The notes beneath the pieces were generated by a model. It was given only the letters and a program-made list of their open reading frames with translations. It was not told the origin of the DNA and searched no databases. Positions 10,771-22,957 of a DNA stretch of 64,000 nucleotides are shown here, piece after piece (within the stretch, counting starts at the first letter, position 1; every line of letters begins with the position of its first letter). The stretch covers positions 25,024,001 to 25,088,000 of the forward strand of contig NW_024466599.1 of NCBI RefSeq assembly GCF_017591425.1, given 5' to 3'. Made by a program: the position numbers and the translations under genes. This DNA comes from Ochotona curzoniae. Lineage: Eukaryota > Chordata > Mammalia > Lagomorpha > Ochotonidae.

Positions 10771-12639
10771 CGATGCAAAGAATTTGAGTATACTGATTCT
10801 CATTCTTAGGAAATCATAGATTTCACCAGAAACAGACACAATTAAAAATTGTCATTGCAAAAACTACAGTATCTCATACTAAAGAAGCCAACAATTTGAG
10901 AAAAAATGAATTAATGAGTAATTGGAGGACATAAAGAATCAGAAAGGAGGCAGAGGAAGACAGAGAAAATCTATAACATGCCCTCTGCTTTTGTAAGGCC
11001 TAAAAATAAAGTTACAGTTATGAACAAAAGAGAGAACATTAGTTTTTACTTTTGAAAAAGCTGTGACTTCATTATTCAAATCAGAAAGGTTTGATAGCAA
11101 AGACCGTGGAAATAATAATCCAGAAAGAAACACTAAGCTCAAATAAGCCACAAGAAGAGCTGACCCTATGAGTTACGAGTGACTGTCCTCTAAAGAGGAA
11201 GCCTGATGAAATGATCTCTGATGCTCTAGTCATGGACTCTGAGAAATCTGAAGCTAAAAGTGACCTATGACATCAACGGCCCCCGTTTGTGAAGCAGAAA
11301 TTTGCCTAGGTTTCTACAGCAGGAAGTGCACTAAAAAAGATAACTAGTTAATCAAGCAAAGAAGATTAACTGAACATAAATGAGCGAAATAGAACTTGGC
11401 TAAGCTTGTGATAAATAAAGGGCAGTATGTCAGTCATAAGGGGAATCATTATTTTGCTTTGTGTAGCAGAGAGTAGAGGAGATAAAATCAGGGTAACATC
11501 ATATTAAACTTGTACAATGAATATCACTTCACTATGCAGTAGTACTCACGTGATCCTTTAATGTTTTGGGAGCACTTTTGTACAATGCTGGAGAAGCTAG
11601 ACAAACATTTTCCCTAAACAAAATGTTCCTGTAAACCACAAAGCTATTATGCAAAGCATATTGAAATATAAACACAAAACTCAGTTCAGAGTGTGACTCT
11701 GTCTTATAATAAATTTCTTTGCTGATTAAGATTCACAGAACATTATTTTGCATTAATGTAAATATGTAATTTGAATACTATATGAAACCAAGCAGTTTCT
11801 AAGCTCCCCAAATCTTGCAGTTTTCTGTAATTCAGTATTTTATATTTGCTTTGATTGGTCTCACTAATACCTCCATCATGTCCCCTTTCTCTGCTTCAAC
11901 CACATGCAAATTCAGCTTCTCCCTAGGAATTACATGGTTATATTTCAGTTCAGAAATTTAGGATCTAAGACATTAAACAAAAGTTTTCTTCCTAATGTCC
12001 TTTGGACCACAACCCACTTCCTAATGAACCAACCCTGCCTGCTTAGCATTTAATCACATTTTAAAGAAAAATTTACTATCATTTTGCCTTTAAATCTGAA
12101 CTAGGTTGTCTAATAACACACAGTGTAAAATTGCCTTTCCTTGAAAGAAGTTGTGTTTGTTGATATATAGAAGTAACACACAAAATAACATCAAACATGA
12201 CAATTACAGAGAAATTCTCTTTGAGATGGGTTGGATAATAGAGAGATAAACATGGGCTAGGCTCCAAGTTGATCTTCAAGACTGTGGATTAAACCCTCAG
12301 CCTGACTTGGGTTCAGATAATGAATCAAAATTATAACTCAATGTGTTTTCACTGGTTCATCATTCTGTGCTTTATAGTGTCCAAGACTGGTCTATGTAAC
12401 TCAAAATTCTGTAACTGACACTCAGTATGAATTACATTGATGGTAAATATAAAAATACATGCATGATAGGCTTTCTGAAGCATAACTGAATGGGCATCAT
12501 TAATTAAAAAGGGAGTAGAGGTGAACTGGAAAGATCAGTTTAAAATTATGACAAGACAACCTTCATGCAAAATATAAAACAGATATATAGGTGTACAACT
12601 ACATACACATATTCTCAGAGATGAACTACATGTGGAAAC
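10771..12639. other. unassigned
   Basis: About 1.9 kb of single-copy-like sequence, AT-rich, with no recognised repeat. Antisense frames at 10939-11151 and 12079-12279 are short and featureless. Confidence 0.5.
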
Positions 12640-12945
12640 AAGCATACCAGGAAGTGAAGCTACATTCAAGTAGGCATCTCTGGTTGCTAATATAACGAGG
12701 ACTCCCACTGAAACAGTTAAATAAACCTAGACAACATGGTATCAGATTTTTCTACCTGTATTTATACTGACAATGCCATGATGCACTTAAATAGCAGAAT
12801 GCTAAATTTGTAACTGTTATGAAAGGATTTCACTATTAAAATAATATGGGGTAAATGATGGGAATAAAAGTGGAGAGACATGGAAGGGAATGGAGGATTC
12901 CTTATAACTCCAAAACTGTATCATGGAAGATAATAATGTTATGAC
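12640..12945 (+). mobile_element. lagomorph LINE-1 3' UTR, sense, diverged
   Basis: gactcccactgaaacagtta, ctgacaatgccatgatgc, agcagaatgctaaatt, aataatatggggtaaatgat, ggaagggaatggagg and aaaactgtatcatgg follow the order of the 3' UTR at 59.4 kb, but with more substitutions. Confidence 0.65.
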
Positions 12946-13949
12946 AGTATACAGGAATGGCAATCTCCTTAACACAGAGAAGTACACATGTCAATTCAGA
13001 TTTCCACAATGGGCATAGAATCAATAGTATATAATAGTATATAATTCCCATCTACATTATAACCAATGCAATACATTGATTGTATTACTAGACTGATTCA
13101 GTAGAGATTTGTGCCATTAAATCAATATTGTGGGTAATACAGGGAAGCACATTTGTAACATACAGCATATGAGACTTAGAAAGAAAGAACTACAAAACTA
13201 TTTGTAACTAAAATACACACCCAGGTGCTCTGCCGCCTCGATCAGCTACCTGATATCTCATTTCTGCTCACCATTACATGTTAGGATATTAAAAAAAAAC
13301 TGGAATTTTAGAAATATCAATATTGGTATTAATCAAGATACTGAATTTTAGATAATTGAAGATTTAAGTTTTAGGATAAACTTACCACACCATGCTATTT
13401 CAAGAAACCCATAAAAACACAGTTTCAAAAATGGAAAGCCATGCAAAGTTTGTTTTCTGAGTAGCATAAATAGTTATCACCCCCTGCTAGAAGAACACCA
13501 AAGCATATTGTGTTTCATTTGTAATGAACTGCTTCCTTACGGATTGAAAGGATACATGACTGTCTGGAAGATCCATGCGAGTAGGCTTTCCTGTGCCTGA
13601 GACCGGGATCTGACGCTCACTGGACTAGTTAGTGACAATCAACGTCACTTGAGGAATAAGAAGGTAAGCACGTGCCTCACGCAACTAAAATTACAGTTAG
13701 GGGAGTTAAAGGACATATGAAGTCAAATAATTAGAAGATGCTCTGGACTATTTTGGATGACTTTTATTCCTAGAGCATTTCCTTGATTAAAGTAATTATG
13801 ACTTTGAAAATGTTTTCCTTCCTGTCATGAAATAAGAAACTGTTTTTCTATAGGATCTCTCACTGTTTTCAAATACATCATATTGTTTGATCCACAATAC
13901 AGAACAAAGAGGTAGAGAAGATAATAAATGTTTCCAGCTTTGCTGTTGC
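12946..13949. other. unassigned, with a CpG-containing patch at 13540-13665
   Basis: The patch has several CpGs (gagaccgggatctgacgctc) and ends in a strong splice-donor-like aagaaggtaagc at 13658-13669. All three frames are short. It also includes a short duplication of agtatataat near 13025-13045. Confidence 0.4.
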
Positions 13950-14050
13950 TTCAGCTGGGGTATGCTTACGAACAAGTCACTCATCTTCTCTCCTTACGTT
14001 AGTGTCTTCATTGGCAGGATGCCAGCCAGCCTGAGACAAACACAGTAACA
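13950..14050 (+). mobile_element. MIR fragment (probable)
   Basis: acaagtcactcatcttctct followed by gtgtcttcattggcaggatg resembles the conserved MIR centre (caagtcacttaacctctctg ... tttcctcatctgtaaaatgg). Confidence 0.4.
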
Positions 14051-15544
14051 GGGTACAGTGACTCCTGTGTTCCTTAGTGGTACCTTTTCATTTACAACCC
14101 CACCCCTCAATCTCTCTTGGATTTCTAAGCAGTTGATGCATATTTTTTTTCCCAATAAACTACACTCTTTAGATTTTTTTCGTTAGGAAGCAAATAAAAG
14201 AGGAAGTTATTCCATAGTTGCAGACATAAAAAAAAACGTCAATTCTGGCAAATTGAACTAGACTGCCCCAAACTTCTGTTATTCCAATGACTCACCTAGT
14301 TATAAATCTGGTGCCTTTATTTATTATGGACAAATTTATGCCCACAACCATTTCCATTTTAAACTTTGTTGTTTTCAGTGCTTAAAATGTGTGATTGGTA
14401 GAAATAATGTTACTTAGCTACTATCCTCTGAATAAATAATTATTATTTTATTGTTAAATCCACATACAAACAGTAACTTGACATAAAAGGAAAAGTCTCT
14501 GTACATTTATGCATAGCATTAACTGTTAAAAATAAATATTCAACAAACAAGCACTAAGTCCCACTACATAAAATGCATTGTGAATATTTAATTGTCCTAA
14601 AAGGAGGTGCTGAGATCTTTTTTTTTCTCTTTCCCAGGTCCACTTACACTTTCCTTAAACTGCTGATAGCCCCGGAATGTGGATAGTGGTTGAGTTTGGC
14701 CAACGGGGAATCATAGCAGGGTATGAAAGGAGTGAAGTCATGTACATACTTTCTTCATATTTATTTTTTTCTCACTCACTTAGCTGTGTTTCTCTGCCAA
14801 TGACCACTGCTCTGCACTCAAGTGTCTCCTAGAGCTCTTGAGCTGACATTCTCCCTCAGTTTCCTGAGAAGTCAAACTCATAAGAGCTTTACCCTGTCCC
14901 TTCTACCTTTTGCCAACGTGACTGTGATGTTTCAGCACGTGTGCAAATCTCTTGGCACTTCCATCAACTAATGAAATCCATAGCATTTCTACTTCAAGTG
15001 TGGCCTGGCTTACTAGGCTTCTTTTCAACTAAAAAGTACAGCTGAGCCAATGATCTATGGCTTTGGGGACTTTCAATAGGGCCATGCCTTTCTTTGTGGG
15101 GAAAACACGTAGTTGGAATCTCAGGAGCCATATGAAAAGCCTTAGTATCTTGTAGAAAGCCCCTACTGGAGAAGCTCAGATAGAACATATTTGAACAGTG
15201 ACATCATTAAAGGTAGTTCCAAGAATTTGAGAAAGGCAGAATGAAACAAAGTTTATTGTGGTGGCAAAAATGGATTGAAATCCCAAGCATACCAAGGACC
15301 TGCAAACTGTTCCTAGAAACTGCATACTGTAAGAAAATATACATGAATTTCAAATTTACTTGATTCAAAAATTTATGTTTTAACTCCATTTTACATTATC
15401 TTTTTGACAGCACAAATCCAAATCATCAAATAGTTTTAAGTTTTAGTTCTAGTAGAAGTCCTAGACATGACAGAGCATGAAAATCCATCCTATTCCTGCA
15501 CTCTCTCTCTCTCTCTTTTAATCCCAGACTCACAGAACACAAGT
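14051..15544. other. unassigned, possibly an eroded LTR
   Basis: Contains phrases reminiscent of mammalian LTRs (gagtttggccaacgggg near 14692) and leads into an MLT1-like 3' end, but it is too diverged to delimit. A (CT)n run occupies 15500-15518. Confidence 0.3.
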
Positions 15545-15625
15545 GTATATTAAAATGTTTGTTATTTTTTAATCACTCACTTGGGGGAAGTTTGTTACAT
15601 AGCAACATGGATCATAACACCTGCT
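15545..15625 (+). mobile_element. MLT1-like LTR 3' end (possible)
   Basis: ttgttattttttaatcactc followed by agtttgttacatagcaacat parallels the MLT1 terminus (ttgttgtttaagccaccc ... tttgttacggcagccc). Confidence 0.35.
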
Positions 15626-15983
15626 CATCTCATTGCAAATAGATGTTATACAATTGTTCTATAATGGACCAATTTGAGCCAGGTGTCTTTTTCATGCCCA
15701 ACACCTAATTACATAAAGGGAATCCCAAGTAATTTGGAAATAATTTCAGGGGATGAACAAATGCCTCTAAAAACCTGAAGTGAAGAGCACTCACTGCAAA
15801 TGGCCATAATCAAATTCTCTCACCACAAAGGGCGGGAATCATGTCTGTTTCATGTCTCTGATTTTCAGTAATGTCTCTTAGAATCTGCTGAGTAGAAATG
15901 AGATGTTTCACAGTCATTCTGAGGCAACTGTGATTAGGATGGGAAGAGACAAGATAATGTGCTGTTACAGACAAAAGAACATC
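15626..15983. other. unassigned
   Basis: AT-rich sequence upstream of the intact SINE; nothing recognised. Confidence 0.5.
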
Positions 15984-15999
15984 AAAAATAAACAGCGTA

Positions 16000-16330
16000 G
16001 GGCCCGGCGCGGTGGCGCAAGTGGTTAAGGTCCTCGCCTTGCACGCCCGGGATCCCATATGGGTGCCGGTTCTAATCCCGGCAGCCCCGCTTCCCTTCCA
16101 GCTCCCTGCCTGTGGCCCGGGAAAGCAGCAGAGGACAGCCCAAAGCTTTGGGACCCTGCACCCGCGTGGGAGACCCGGAAGAGGCTCCTGGCTTCGGATC
16201 GGCATAGCATCGGCCGTTGTGCTCACTTGGGGAGTGAATCATCGGATGGAAGATCTTCTTCTCTGTCTCTCCTCTCTGTATATCCGCCTTTCCAATAAAA
16301 AAATAATAAAAATAAATCTTTAAAAAAAAT
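16000..16330 (+). mobile_element. CSINE, full length, near-intact
   Basis: The element starts gggcccggcgcggtggcgca and ends in an A/T-rich tail after caataaaaaaataataaa. Perfect 16-bp TSDs aaaaataaacagcgta flank it at 15984-15999 and 16331-16346. Many CpGs survive (ggcccggcgcgg, cacccgcg), and both pol III boxes are intact. It looks the youngest SINE in the window. Frames crossing it (15810-16226, 16012-16323 and others) are SINE artefacts. Confidence 0.97.
16013..16078 (+). promoter_or_regulatory. internal RNA polymerase III promoter of the SINE
   Basis: The A box tggcgcaagtgg is at 16013-16024 and the B box ggttctaatcc at 16068-16078. The spacing is typical of a tRNA-type promoter and reflects the tRNA ancestry of the family. 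TFIIIC would bind here if the copy is transcribed. Confidence 0.75.
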
Positions 16331-16566
16331 AAAAATAAACAGCGTAATAGCAAAGACCTACATGCAATAACAAACAGAACAATCTACCATGGAGAGTTCT
16401 CTGAGATGCAAACATCTCACCTTGTCTTTTTCTGATTACATATCTTTCAGTCCATCACTGTAGCTCCAGGTATCAAAGTAAACCCTTAAAATTACCCTTG
16501 AAATCCTCCTGGCTTTATCTACCACGCTGCTCTAACTTTAATTATTTGTTCCCCTAGTTCCACCTG

Positions 16567-16861
16567 TTTTATTTTAATATTTATTTTATTTTTATTGGAA
16601 AGGAAGATTTATAGAGACAAGAAGATACCGAGACAAAGATTTTCCATCTGTCGATTCACTCCCACAATGGCAGGAGCTGAGCCAATGTGAAGCCAGGAGC
16701 TTCTTCTGGGTCTCCCAAGAAGGGGCAGGGTTTGGGCTGTCCTCAGCTGCTTTCCCAGGCCACAGATAGGGATCTGGATGGGAAGTGGAGTAGCCAGGAC
16801 GTGAATATAGGATCCTGCAGCATGTAAGGTGAGGATTTAGCCACCAGGCTACAGTGCTGGA
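16567..16861 (-). mobile_element. CSINE, antisense, full length with TSD
   Basis: Begins in T-rich tail sequence with tttattggaaaggaagattt and ends at the head (gctacagtgctgga). TSDs cctagttccacctg at 16553-16566 and cctagttcctcctg at 16862-16875 differ at one base. Confidence 0.9.
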
Positions 16862-16969
16862 CCTAGTTCCTCCTGGTTTTTAAACAAATTCAGCACTCTA
16901 TACACTTGGTAATTTTTGACAGACCGCAGTTTTGACCGAGAACATCCTACCTTTAAAACCTTTTCTTTA

Positions 16970-17263
16970 AATCCACTTCATTTATTTATTTATTAAGACA
17001 CATTAACAGAGAGAGATGAAAATCTTCCATCAGTTGCTTTGATTGCAACAGCCAGGATTGGACAAAGCTGAAGCCAGAGCCTAGAACTCCATCCTAGTCT
17101 CCATGTATGTTACTGGGACCCAAGAACTTGGGCTATCATCACCTGCTTTCCCAGGCTCATTAGCAGAGAGCTGGATCAGAAGTAGAGTAGCCTGACATCA
17201 ACCAGTAGGCAAGCATTGCACATGATGGTTCAGCCCACTATACCACAATACCAGGCACACATC
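16970..17263 (-). mobile_element. CSINE, antisense, old
   Basis: tttatttatttattaagaca, then gaagccagagcctagaactc, tttcccaggctcattagc and gagctggatcagaagtagag mark an antisense SINE with considerable decay. It lies about 100 bp from the preceding copy. Confidence 0.8.
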
Positions 17264-17810
17264 TTCTTTGCAAAAGGCGTGAATTCATCTATCAAAAGGT
17301 CAGGCTCTGAGTTGTCTAGTCTAGGTAAACATCTCTAATATTCTCAATGTGAATATTTTGGCCTCTAATTCTTTAAATGATTCTCTATGCACAACTTTAT
17401 TATAATATTTAGAATGTTGCTTTGATCTGGCTAGAATTTATAAACTCATCCATAATCGTGAATTTTGATCTCATTATCCTTGGAAACTAGTGGATTAAAT
17501 TATTGATGAAGATGAATATTAATTAACAAGTTTTGTTCTGTGGATATTGTCCCCTTTACTGCAATGTTCTTTCTGTTCATGTCAGTGGCCTTAACACTAA
17601 TATGTTCCATGACAAATATACTCGCTGAATGAATTTAAATCTAACATGTACGAATGGACATAACTATGCAAGACAGAGGGATAACCATGTTTTTGTTCTT
17701 CAAATTTTGCCAAAAGATAAAAGCATTTAGGAACAACGTTAATTTGTAAATCCTAAGCCTTTTTTTTAAACATATAAAACGTTTTATTGTTTTTTTCTAA
17801 GTACACATGT
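17264..17810. other. unassigned AT-rich stretch
   Basis: No repeat or gene recognised. Confidence 0.5.
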
Positions 17811-18000
17811 AGGGTTTTTTTAACTCTTTATTTTTTAGCTTTATCATACATTTCCATAGGCTCAGGGCTTTCCCCTCTGCTCCTCTCCACTCCCTGTCCC
17901 ACACTGATTTCCCCCTTATTATTACAATAGTTTAGCCCTCGAAAAAGAGTCATAAGTCCATTGTCCTGCTACTGAAGTGTACATTTTTTACAGTATCTCT
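17811..18000 (-). mobile_element. lagomorph LINE-1 3' UTR, antisense
   Basis: After a T-rich start, the sequence gives tacatttccataggctcagg, tattattacaatagtttag and gagtcataagtccattgtcc. This is the reverse of the 3' UTR end seen at 59.6 kb, and is strongly 5'-truncated. Confidence 0.75.
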
Positions 18001-18711
18001 AAGTTTTTTTTCAAAACAACTTTCAGCTAATCTGCTCAGTCTTTTTAAACTAGATGAAAATTCTTAAGAGAGGTTGATGCTTTTGCTGTCTCTAGTCATT
18101 CCTTTCTCTCTCATTGGTCAAATGTACAGTCTCCAAGTGTTAAGATTACTTAGTTCTTTGCTGACGCAGTTTTAAAGTCTCTTGTCGGAGAGAAGTCCCT
18201 GTTTTGTTTTGCTTCTTTGTTTTTGTCCTTTTTTTTTTTTTTGCCAACTATGGATAAATGGCTGGATCAATTTACCTGCAATGTTTACAGAGTCTGTATT
18301 TCAGTGTCTCTTTGCTGTGGTGATTTAACGTTACCTATTTGAAAACACACTCACTTGAAGTAGCAATTTTGTGAAGAATTCTAATTAACAAAGCACTTTA
18401 GGTGTCTTAGTTTCAATGACCATTTATTTACAATATTGTATGTTCCAAACTTCAGACTAGATATTTTTATTCCTACTTGCTTAAGAAACTTTGATGGTTT
18501 GCCTTTAAATTATCTTTAAGTTGACTACTATATTGAAAGAGTTTTTGTAATGTTGAAAGTCAAAAACTTTGAGGAAATCTATTAATAATTTAACCTCAAA
18601 TAAAGTCCCAACATCCAATATTCCTCGGAGCAGGGCTTCCACTTTCCCGTACACTGATTCTTCCCGAGATCACCTTAGAATCGCGAGTTGTTTTGTTTTG
18701 TTTTGTTTTTT
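18001..18711. other. unassigned, with T-rich and (GTTTT)n runs
   Basis: A poly(T) run at about 18229-18242 and (GTTTT)n at about 18690-18711. Otherwise AT-rich and unrecognised. Confidence 0.5.
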
Positions 18712-19085
18712 AACTTTCAACAGAGTAAGCTTCCACTTGGGACTTCCGCATCTCATGTCAGAGTTTTCGGGATCCAGTCCCAAATCTGCTTCTGCTCTAC
18801 CTTCCTGCTGTGGTACAGATAGACCCCACCAAAGACACTGGATTCCTATCACCCACATGGGAGACCTGAATGGATTTCCTGGCCCTGGCTTCATCTTGAA
18901 CCAGTATACTTGTTGCAGGCATTTCTCGAGTGAAATAAGAGACGGAGGATTCCCCCGTTCCCTCTCTTCTCTTCTCCCTCGCTCTCTCTTCTTGTCTCTT
19001 CCTTGTTCTTTCCGTTACACTGCTATTTTCTCTTCTTCCTCTCTATCACTCTCTCAAATAACTAAATATGAAAAATTAAGAAACT
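18712..19085 (+). mobile_element. old CSINE variant, sense
   Basis: The head is decayed (gcatctcatgtcagag), the body is recognisable (cacccacatgggagacctga, ttcctggccctggcttca), and a long CT-rich region precedes the A/T-rich end (ctctcaaataactaaatatg). The 174-codon frame 18569-19093 passes through it and is not a gene. Confidence 0.75.
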
Positions 19086-21682
19086 CCCCCTAAGAATAAA
19101 CTTTTAGGGATCATTTTACAGCTTTATAAGTCCCCCAGATGACTGAAATTACCTACTAATTTTCCTAATAATTGTATGATCTTTAATGGATGCTGTGGGA
19201 ACATTTGACTTCAAAATATCCAGTCTGTCCCATACATGGGTGTTACATTAAAGGATTTCTTTTGAAATTTACAACTCTCCTCAGTGCATTTTTCTCTAAT
19301 CACCTTTTTTTCTTCATTGACTATAGATCAATTTTCTAAGAAAATTATCATTTGGAAAGGCTCTGCATCTTTGAGTTAAACGTTTGCCTTATATAGCATT
19401 TGTTGATGTCTGATTTATGATTTGTCATTGAGATCTTCAAGCCATAATAGATAAGACATTCATTTACCAGGTCATCTAGAATTGGTCATTCAGTTTAAAA
19501 TACCCTTAAAAACTACGGAGAATCAAAAACAAATGAGCTTGCTTGCGATAACGTCTGTTCCGCCTCAGAAACAAGTTAGCATTTTAAAAATTGCCTCTAG
19601 GTTACAAGCTTTAAAATTTTAACAAAGTGCTTGAAATCCAGCTGTGTGCTTTCCTTGCATCTCTCTACACTCTGAATATGTTCCACATGTGAAAACACTT
19701 TCTAATGGAAGCACCGAAGAAATACTACGTGAAGGAATACTCACAGTCTCAGCAAAGATAAGAAAATCGCCCAGTTCTTTCAAGTTTCTAAGATTGACAG
19801 TGGTTTCCACTCACCTTAATTCTTTTGGCATTCAGGGATGTGGAAATGCTTCCATATATGGTAACTGATTATATTTACAAAATAAAACAAGTAGTGATGG
19901 TTTATTCCTGTGAATATGACTCAAAATCCTATCTGTGGAGGGGGTTTGAGGAAACATCACCGTGAATTCAACAGAGTTGGGATCCTAAGTGACACGGAAG
20001 GGGTACTGACTCAGGCAATACATTCTGTGCACATAAGATCATTTGGTTGAAAACAATTGAGAAAGAAAATCCAAGATTACCGTTTCAACTTTCTAATTAT
20101 TTAAGAGAATTATGCAAAATGTTGATTTTTAATTTAATTCCCTGTATGTATCGTGGAAATTCTACTGTAAATTTTAAGAGGAACAAAAAATTGGAGTGTG
20201 TGTGGCTTGGGGGGAACTGCATTACTCCAGAAGAATCAACCTTTAAACATTAGGTCATTTTTAAAATGTCTGTCACAGACATCCATCTACCCTGAATATC
20301 AATCTTTCTACTGAAAATGTCTAAAAATATTATCTTCTAAATATTTAACTTTTATAAGAATGCAAGATTATGTTCTTGGAGGACAGAAATAAAATAAAAG
20401 CAGTAATCCAGAGAGCTTAGCAAATTCCAGAGCTTCTCTGTTCACTTTGATGGCACTGAGGGTCTCTAAAACTCTAGAAACTCAATTGTGATGGTTCTGT
20501 GGGAGATTGGAGACAGGAAATGAAGCGTGGGCTCCATCATGGAGTCTGATAGAGAGGCTAGAAGATGCCTAAATAAGATCAGAAACTTTTATGCTGCATA
20601 TTAAGGAGAAAATAACAGCATCTAGATTCAATAATCAGGAGAGACAGTAAGAAAGAGAGAAAAGGAAAGAGGATAGATATTTTATTTTCCATAGGAGAAG
20701 TCATAGCCTGGTATTTATGACTTTTCTTTACTTAACAAGTCATTTAATTTAAAAACAATTATTTTAGGGAAGAATTATCAGGAGATCAACAAAGGGACAA
20801 AAAAAACACACACATGTATCTGCTATGCACATGATGCATCATCAATTCTTAGGGGAGACCTGCCCTTGCTATCTGTCCAAAATTTAATTTCAGAAGAAAA
20901 AAATTGAGACCTAATCAAAATATCCATTGATTTGCAATTACCTAAAAATCTAGTGCCCACATCAAAAATGAAAAATTTTGCACACAGCTCCAAAAGCTGA
21001 GGAAAGCTTGTCAGGTCATCTCTCCTGCAGTTGGCAAGCCTGGTATAACTCTGTGTCTGGGAACTGGAGTCATCTGAAAACTTGATATTTAGAAATTTGG
21101 TCACTGATGTCTATTGCAGGGAACCCTTACTTGGGCTGATAGCTGCTGCCTCAACACATTAGCTTTTCACATAGCTTGGGATTGTCCACACGTCCATTTG
21201 AGGCAAAGCTACATCCCCTGCCACTGAGTTTTCTACTTCCAAGCACTGAAAACTTTTGCCCTAAGCTTTAGTTCTTAGAACTGTCCACAGTGAACCTCAC
21301 CACTCTCTGAACTGCCAAAACTTTGCCTTCAAATTTTGTTCTCTCAAACCTTATGCTCTTCACTTGCAAGTTTTCACTGGTCATTTCATACTAAAACATT
21401 AGTGCCTGTGTATAGTTTAAAGAATTCTCCCCCCTGTGGAAAAGCACATTTCTAGAAGTGGTGATTTTATTCATCTCATGGGCTGGGATTTAGAATAGTA
21501 GGCCTACATACCATGTGATACAGTTCAATTCACATGGACTTAAAAATTGTCATTTTTTAAAAAAATTTCAGATTTTTTAACAGTACACACAATCCTATTC
21601 ACATTGTCTGTGTCACAGAAAAACGAGTGAGCCTGTTCTTTGTGTTAAGTCTGGCAAATGATCACTCCTTGACACATTTGCA
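19086..21682. other. unassigned 2.6-kb stretch
   Basis: Single-copy-looking DNA without a recognised repeat. The largest frame (20823-21104, minus, 93 codons) has no motifs. Could hold very old repeats beyond recognition by eye. Confidence 0.5.
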
Positions 21683-21742
21683 TCTTTGAATTCTTTTTAG
21701 TGTCAATCCTTCCAGTCTTTTTGTTCATTGGTTGCTTACTGG
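21683..21742 (+). repeat. 60-bp direct repeat, copy 1
   Basis: 56 of 60 positions match 22861-22920. It begins tctttgaattctttttagtg and runs straight into an AC-rich microsatellite (about 21745-21772). No known family recognised. Confidence 0.9.
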
Positions 21743-21744
21743 TT

Positions 21745-21772
21745 ACACACACACATACACACACACATACAC
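21745..21772. repeat. (AC)n/(ACACAT)n microsatellite
   Basis: Interrupted CA repeat immediately after the 60-bp unit. Confidence 0.9.
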
Positions 21773-21834
21773 TCTAATACTACTGACAGTATATTCTTGC
21801 TGTAATCAAGTTGACCTAGGAAATCACTAGTCCC

Positions 21835-22400
21835 TCAGTCCTTCGTCTCTGCCTTATTCACGCAACATGGAAACCAGAGTTTCCTAGTCAAGATCAGACC
21901 GTGTAAACCTCTTGCTCACATCATTGTGCTGGTGAGCTTGCCGGCCCCATTCTGTATCAATCCCCTCCCTTCTAGACAGTGCAGCTTCTCTATTGCTTCT
22001 ATAACCAGCCAGGCACACTCCCACCTGAGGATTTTGTACTCACTATCCCATCATCTGGATACTCCCTTTCCTTAAGACACTTTCACAGTTCATTTCCCTT
22101 TCAACGTTTTGCTTAAACACCACCTTCTAAGAAAGGTGTCATGATATGTGTTCTGTTTAAATATGCAACCCTCATAAGCTCCCTTCTCTTACTCTAGTAT
22201 TTCATTTTCATAGTCCTTATTTATTGTCTTACTTGTGGATTTGATTGATTTATTGTACTTAGAACTGGTTATCTTCACTAGAATGTAAACTTCACAGAAG
22301 CAAGATTTTTTTTTTCAGTTTCTATGCCCAACATACTTCCAGTGGGTATTAAAGATCCTAGAAAGAAGTTGGTGCTCATTAGATACACATTTAATGAAGA
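21835..22400 (+). mobile_element. L2 LINE 3' end, sense
   Basis: Long ordered match to L2: a cluster with ctttcctt, cacagttcatttccc, aacaccaccttctaagaaag, tatttattgtcttac, then actagaatgtaaacttcac and a decayed end gttggtgctcattagataca. This is one of the better-preserved ancient repeats here. Confidence 0.75.
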
Positions 22401-22860
22401 AGTAAAAATCTGGTTAGATTTTCCACCATCTTCAAGTTCCCTAAGAAGTAAGCCTTATTGATTTCAAAAACTGATTTCAACAATTTTAATCTGGTCACCA
22501 GTTCAAAGCCAGTTTCTCTTCATCATGGGGTAACAGATTGGAAAGTATGTTTTTCTCTCCTTGGTAGCCTTTCCTACGCAATGCAATATGAATGTATTTT
22601 ATGAACTGGGCTTGCCTAATGGCATCACTCTTATTTCTGGGCACCGTTTCTGCTCTCTAAATACCTATGGAATTTATGAGTCCTGCATACCTCAACGAGT
22701 TTGGTTCATGAAAACTTATTTGGAAATAAACATGTCTAAACAATTTAGTCCCTTAACATCTTGTTCAAATGTTTGCTGTATAATATAATACTACAGAACT
22801 GTCCTAATGCAGTCACAGATGTGCAAGCAAATGTGAATGTGTATGTTGATATACCATGAT
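22401..22860. other. unassigned
   Basis: No recognised element. The 75-codon frame at 22561-22788 has no family features. Confidence 0.5.
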
Positions 22861-22920
22861 TCTTTGAATTCTTTTTAGTGTCAATCTTTCCAGTCTTTTT
22901 GCTCATTGATTGCTTAATGG
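22861..22920 (+). repeat. 60-bp direct repeat, copy 2
   Basis: Second copy of the unit at 21683-21742, same orientation, 1,178 bp downstream, with four substitutions. It too runs directly into a microsatellite. Confidence 0.9.
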
Positions 22921-22921
22921 C

Positions 22922-22955
<34 letters not shown>

Positions 22956-22957
22956 GA
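22921..22957. repeat. (CT)n(CA)n compound microsatellite
   Basis: A CT run followed by a short CA run. Its reverse complement gives the Arg/Glu repeat in frame 22745-22954, which is an artefact. Confidence 0.95.

Noticed and set aside
16000..16080. Functional tRNA gene
   Set aside because: The tRNA-like head belongs to a SINE. It lacks a complete cloverleaf and a 3' acceptor stem, and continues into SINE body and tail.
18569..19093. 174-codon plus-strand frame
   Set aside because: It spans an old sense CSINE and its CT-rich end. The Ser/Leu/Phe-rich tail reflects the pyrimidine tract.
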